Assembly: GCA_014799785.1 (NCBI GenBank)
Contig: JAAVHI010000028.1
Span: 2,656 to 47,933, forward strand
Origin: Ruminococcus sp.
GTDB lineage: Bacteria; Bacillota; Clostridia; Oscillospirales; Ruminococcaceae
Direction of reading: 5' to 3'
DNA length: 45,278 nt
The translations under genes and the position numbers were made by a program. The notes under the pieces are model-generated. The model was not told where the DNA came from. It did no database searches and saw only the letters and a list, made by a program, of their open reading frames with translations. This document shows positions 42,775 to 45,278 of the stretch, piece by piece (position 1 is the stretch's first letter; every line of letters begins with the position of its first letter).

Positions 42775-43451
42775 ACGGATATGATGAGGAAGATTACCTG
42801 ATGATATCGGGTATACAGCATTTCGTATTCTGCCGCAGGCAGTGGGCGCTTATACATATCGAGCAGCAGTGGGAGGAAAATTACCGTACCGCTGACGGAG
42901 CTGTTATGCACAGAAATGTACATAACAGCAGCTTTAACGAGACCAGAAAGGACAAGATAATCGTAAGGGCGATGAGGGTATCCTCCCGCGAGCTGGGTCT
43001 GAGCGGGGAGTGCGACGTGGTGGAATTTACCAAATGTCCCGACGGCATAAGCCTTTTCGGCAGAGAGGGCAAGTACTCGGTAATGCCGATCGAGTACAAG
43101 CGCGGCGAGCCAAAGGAGGACGACTGCGACGCCGTACAGCTCTGCGCACAGGCTGTTTGTCTTGAAGAAATGCTTTGCTGTGAGATAAACGAGGGCTGCA
43201 TTTTTTACGGCGAAACCAAAAGAAGAACAAAGGTGGTCTTTGACGAGGCCCTTAGGCAGCGCGTCAAGGCGATAGCGGAGGAAATGCACAGCTATTACAG
43301 CAGGCAGTATACTCCTAAAGTCAAGCGTACAAAGGCCTGCAATGCCTGTTCGCTGAAAAATTTGTGTCTGCCCGTTATTATGAAGAACAAAAGTGCCAAA
43401 AGTTATCTTAAAGCAAATCTTTCGGAAGTATATGGGGAGGATACCGAATGA
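42771..43451 (+). CDS. cas4: Cas4 nuclease
   Basis: A 226-residue RecB-like iron-sulfur nuclease that trims prespacers and sets PAM choice and orientation during acquisition. Iron-sulfur cysteines are Cys21 (FVFCRRQW) and the C-terminal CNACSLKNLC. Nuclease residues are in GECDVVEF (Asp), PIEYKRG (Glu and Lys) and the QLCAQAVCLEEM motif. The ATGA start overlaps cas7 and the end overlaps cas1 by four bases, so translation is coupled. Confidence 0.95.
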   Translation: MNGYDEEDYLMISGIQHFVFCRRQWALIHIEQQWEENYRTADGAVMHRNVHNSSFNETRKDKIIVRAMRVSSRELGLSGECDVVEFTKCPDGISLFGREGKYSVMPIEYKRGEPKEDDCDAVQLCAQAVCLEEMLCCEINEGCIFYGETKRRTKVVFDEALRQRVKAIAEEMHSYYSRQYTPKVKRTKACNACSLKNLCLPVIMKNKSAKSYLKANLSEVYGEDTE

Positions 43452-44479
43452 AAAAGCTTCTTAACACGCTTTATGTGACTTCTTCCGACAGATATCTTTC
43501 GCTGGACGGAGAAAACGTTGTTATAAATGCCGATGGTGAAATTATCGGCAGAGTTCCGCTCCATAATCTTGAAAGCATTGTGACTTTCGGCTATACGGGA
43601 GCAAGTCCCGCACTTATGGGAAAATGCGGTGAAATGGGAATTGATCTGTGCTTTATGAATCAAAACGGAAGTTTTTTGTGCAGGACTCAGGGCGGGATCA
43701 GCGGAAACGTTCTGCTTAGGCGGCAGCAGTATCGTATTGCAGACGACATTGAAAGATCTCTTGCGATCGCGAAAAACATAATTGCGGGAAAAATTTTCAA
43801 CAGCAAGTGGATACTTGAAAGAACTTTGCGCGATCATGCAATGAGAATAGATACGGAAAAATTCAAGGACAAATCGGCTTTCCTGTCAAACGCAATAAAA
43901 AGCTGTGCCGACTGCGCTTCTCCAGACGAACTGCGGGGAGTTGAGGGAGAGGCGGCTTCGGTGTATTTTTCGGTATTTGACGATATGATTTTGCAGCAGA
44001 AAGAGGATTTTGTTTTTGATACAAGAAACAGGCGTCCGCCGACGGATAACGTAAACGCAATGCTTTCTTTTGCTTATACACTTGCGACCGGAATGTGCGC
44101 GTCGGCTCTGGAAGCGGTGGGTCTTGATCCCTTTGTGGGTTTTATGCATACCGACAGACCGGGAAGACGTTCGCTTGCTCTTGATATGGTTGAGGAATTC
44201 CGTGCGGTAATGTGCGACAGATTCGTGTTAATGCTGATAAACAAAAAAATGGTGTCCGCAAAGGATTTTGAAAAGCGCGAGAACGGTTCTGTACTTATGA
44301 CCGACGAAGCGCGCAGGACTTTTCTTTCGGCATGGCAAAGCAGAAAAAGTCAGATTATTACACACCCGTTTCTTGAAGAAAAGGTGGAGTGGGGAATGCT
44401 GCCGTATGTTCAGGCGCTGCTGATGAGCAGATATATCAGAGGCGATCTGGATGACTATCCTGTATTTTTATGGAAGTGA
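43448..44479 (+). CDS. cas1: Cas1 integrase (type I-C)
   Basis: A 343-residue spacer integrase. The N-terminal beta domain starts LLNTLYVTSSDRYLSLDGENV. The catalytic helical domain has Glu in LRGVEGEAASVYFSVFD, His in PFVGFMHTDRPGRRSLALD and the acidic pair in MVEEFRAVMCDR. Length and motifs are normal, with no sign of damage. Together with Cas2 and Cas4 it should be able to add spacers. Confidence 0.96.
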   Translation: MKKLLNTLYVTSSDRYLSLDGENVVINADGEIIGRVPLHNLESIVTFGYTGASPALMGKCGEMGIDLCFMNQNGSFLCRTQGGISGNVLLRRQQYRIADDIERSLAIAKNIIAGKIFNSKWILERTLRDHAMRIDTEKFKDKSAFLSNAIKSCADCASPDELRGVEGEAASVYFSVFDDMILQQKEDFVFDTRNRRPPTDNVNAMLSFAYTLATGMCASALEAVGLDPFVGFMHTDRPGRRSLALDMVEEFRAVMCDRFVLMLINKKMVSAKDFEKRENGSVLMTDEARRTFLSAWQSRKSQIITHPFLEEKVEWGMLPYVQALLMSRYIRGDLDDYPVFLWK

Positions 44480-44484
44480 TAGAA

Positions 44485-44775
44485 TTGCTTGTGTTAATAA
44501 CATATGATGTAAATACGCAGACAAAAGAGGGAAGAACGCGTCTGAGAAAAGTAGCAAAGCAGTGCGTGAACTACGGGGTAAGAGTACAGAATTCGGTATT
44601 TGAATGCATAATGGATCCTGCGAAATGCCGGGAGGTCAAGGCTATCCTTGAAAATATAATTGATAACGGCAAGGACAGCCTGAGGTTTTACTATCTGGGA
44701 GACAAGTACAAAACCAAGATCGAGCATATTGGTGCAAAGGATACCGTTAATGCCGATGATCTTTTGATTTTTTAG
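44485..44775 (+). CDS. cas2: Cas2
   Basis: A 96-residue ferredoxin-fold partner of Cas1. It begins MLVLITYDVNTQTKEGRTRL and continues RKVAKQCVNYGVRVQNSVFEC, the usual Cas2 start for this subtype. The TTG at 44485 is preferred because it gives the family N-terminus; an ATG five codons earlier (44470), overlapping the end of cas1, is the alternative. It is the last gene before the leader and array. Confidence 0.94.
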   Translation: MLVLITYDVNTQTKEGRTRLRKVAKQCVNYGVRVQNSVFECIMDPAKCREVKAILENIIDNGKDSLRFYYLGDKYKTKIEHIGAKDTVNADDLLIF

Positions 44776-44817
44776 TGCGAATGGCAAGCGCACATAAATT
44801 TACCGTGACATTCGCAC
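44775..44817. other. Inverted repeat at the cas2 end
   Basis: GTGCGAATG (44775-44783) pairs with CATTCGCAC (44809-44817); the arm begins on the last base of the cas2 stop. A-rich and then T-rich DNA follows. It may terminate the cas transcript or be part of the leader. Confidence 0.6.
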
Positions 44818-44935
44818 CGAAAAAAATATTATTTTTTTAAAATTTTTTCTATGCTATAGTTTTATACTGGAAAAAAATGTTGAAGATTTATAATATTTAT
44901 GCTTACTTAAGGCACAAATATTGTATATTTTTGCT
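44818..44935 (+). promoter_or_regulatory. CRISPR leader
   Basis: Very AT-rich DNA between cas2 and the first repeat, as expected of a leader that drives array transcription and spacer integration. A TATAAT at 44889-44894 could be the -10; no good -35 is seen. Confidence 0.7.
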
Positions 44936-45278
44936 GTCACCCTCCTTGGGAGGGTGTGGATTGAAATCATTTTCGGCGGGCTGATCTCCGCTCCCCCGCC
45001 GTCACCCTCCTTGGGAGGGTGTGGATTGAAATCGCAAATGGGAAAAGGACGGCGACGAACATACGCCGTCACCCTCCTTGGGAGGGTGTGGATTGAAATA
45101 AACCAAGAAAACAGAATTGCTTTCAAGACTATAGTCACCCTCCTTGGGAGGGTGTGGATTGAAATAACTGGTTTGGGTTTAGAGGTTGGAATAGCGTCGT
45201 CACCCTCCTTGGGAGGGTGTGGATTGAAATAGATCGGGAGCAACGGAAAAGTACCGCCCGAACGTCACCCTCCTTGGG
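44936..45278 (+). CRISPR. Type I-C CRISPR array, 5 full repeats plus a cut one
   Basis: Identical 32-nt repeats start at 44936, 45001, 45068, 45134 and 45199, with a sixth starting at 45264 and cut by the window edge after 15 nt. Spacers are 33, 35, 34, 33 and 33 nt. The repeat starts GTCACCCTCC, has an 8-bp stem (CACCCTCC with GGAGGGTG, loop TTG) and ends TGGATTGAAAT. Cutting at the 3' base of the stem gives the 11-nt 5' handle expected for Cas5c. The first repeat is next to the leader, so the visible spacers are the newest ones. The array continues to the right. Confidence 0.99.

Noticed and set aside
44854..45243. 129-residue minus-strand open frame, and a 103-residue + strand frame, across the CRISPR array
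   Set aside because: They only translate the repeats (ISIHTLPRRVT- and LGRVWIEI-type peptides recurring every repeat). This is a common annotation artefact of I-C arrays.

Overview
The window looks like chromosome of a spore-lineage Firmicute, most likely a gut or rumen Ruminococcus or close Oscillospiraceae relative. The evidence is the yqfC-yqfD-phoH-ybeY-dgkA-era-yqzL-like-recO order, a ylbJ homologue, consensus sigma-A promoters with 17-bp spacers, strong AGGAGG ribosome sites, and c-di-GMP, chemotaxis and carbohydrate genes. Genus is an inference from gene content; no rRNA is present.

Left edge (1-2345): the end of a mobile element. The 3' part of a large serine recombinase abuts a tyrosine integrase that has lost its N-terminal half, and the integrase points at the 3' end of tRNA-Glu, followed by tRNA-Met.

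2.5-10.3 kb: a Cys-rich small protein and a PAS-like/degenerate GGDEF/EAL phosphodiesterase; a leftward AT-hook/SCP2-like protein; a leftward group of a CheW with an inserted zinc-binding CZB domain, WalJ-like metallohydrolase and rlmH; a dCMP deaminase; then about 0.9 kb of hairpin-rich non-coding DNA.

10.3-26 kb: mostly core genome. ylbJ (leftward) diverges from yqfC-yqfD-phoH-ybeY-dgkA. A HEPN/MNT toxin-antitoxin pair sits between dgkA and era. Next come a YqzL-like small gene, recO, mutS2, a transglutaminase-like protein, a HAD phosphatase, an EAL-HDOD protein, rplU and rpmA without prp/ysxB, and the leftward azlC-azlD-aroB group.

26-38.5 kb: accessory. A protein whose N-terminus resembles the PLMP/RRXRR domain of IscB-type nucleases is followed by two strong hairpins. 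Then come a MacA-like adaptor, a MacB-like permease with a Gly/Met-rich insert, an acidic lipoprotein and the ABC ATPase, behind a 21-bp palindrome; a flavodoxin-fold reductase; an aldo/keto reductase; and a 1150-residue GH2 glycosidase on the minus strand. Decayed gene scraps (recombinase 3' ends, an AraC-type regulator) lie in the gaps.

38.5-45.3 kb: a type I-C CRISPR-Cas locus, cas5c-cas8c-cas7c-cas4-cas1-cas2, then an array of identical 32-nt repeats running off the right edge. No cas3 lies at its usual place upstream of cas5, nor anywhere in the window. It therefore appears able to make crRNA, assemble Cascade and acquire spacers, but its effector nuclease is missing or elsewhere.

All calls are from reading the sequence and remembered family signatures; no search, structure prediction or composition calculation was run.
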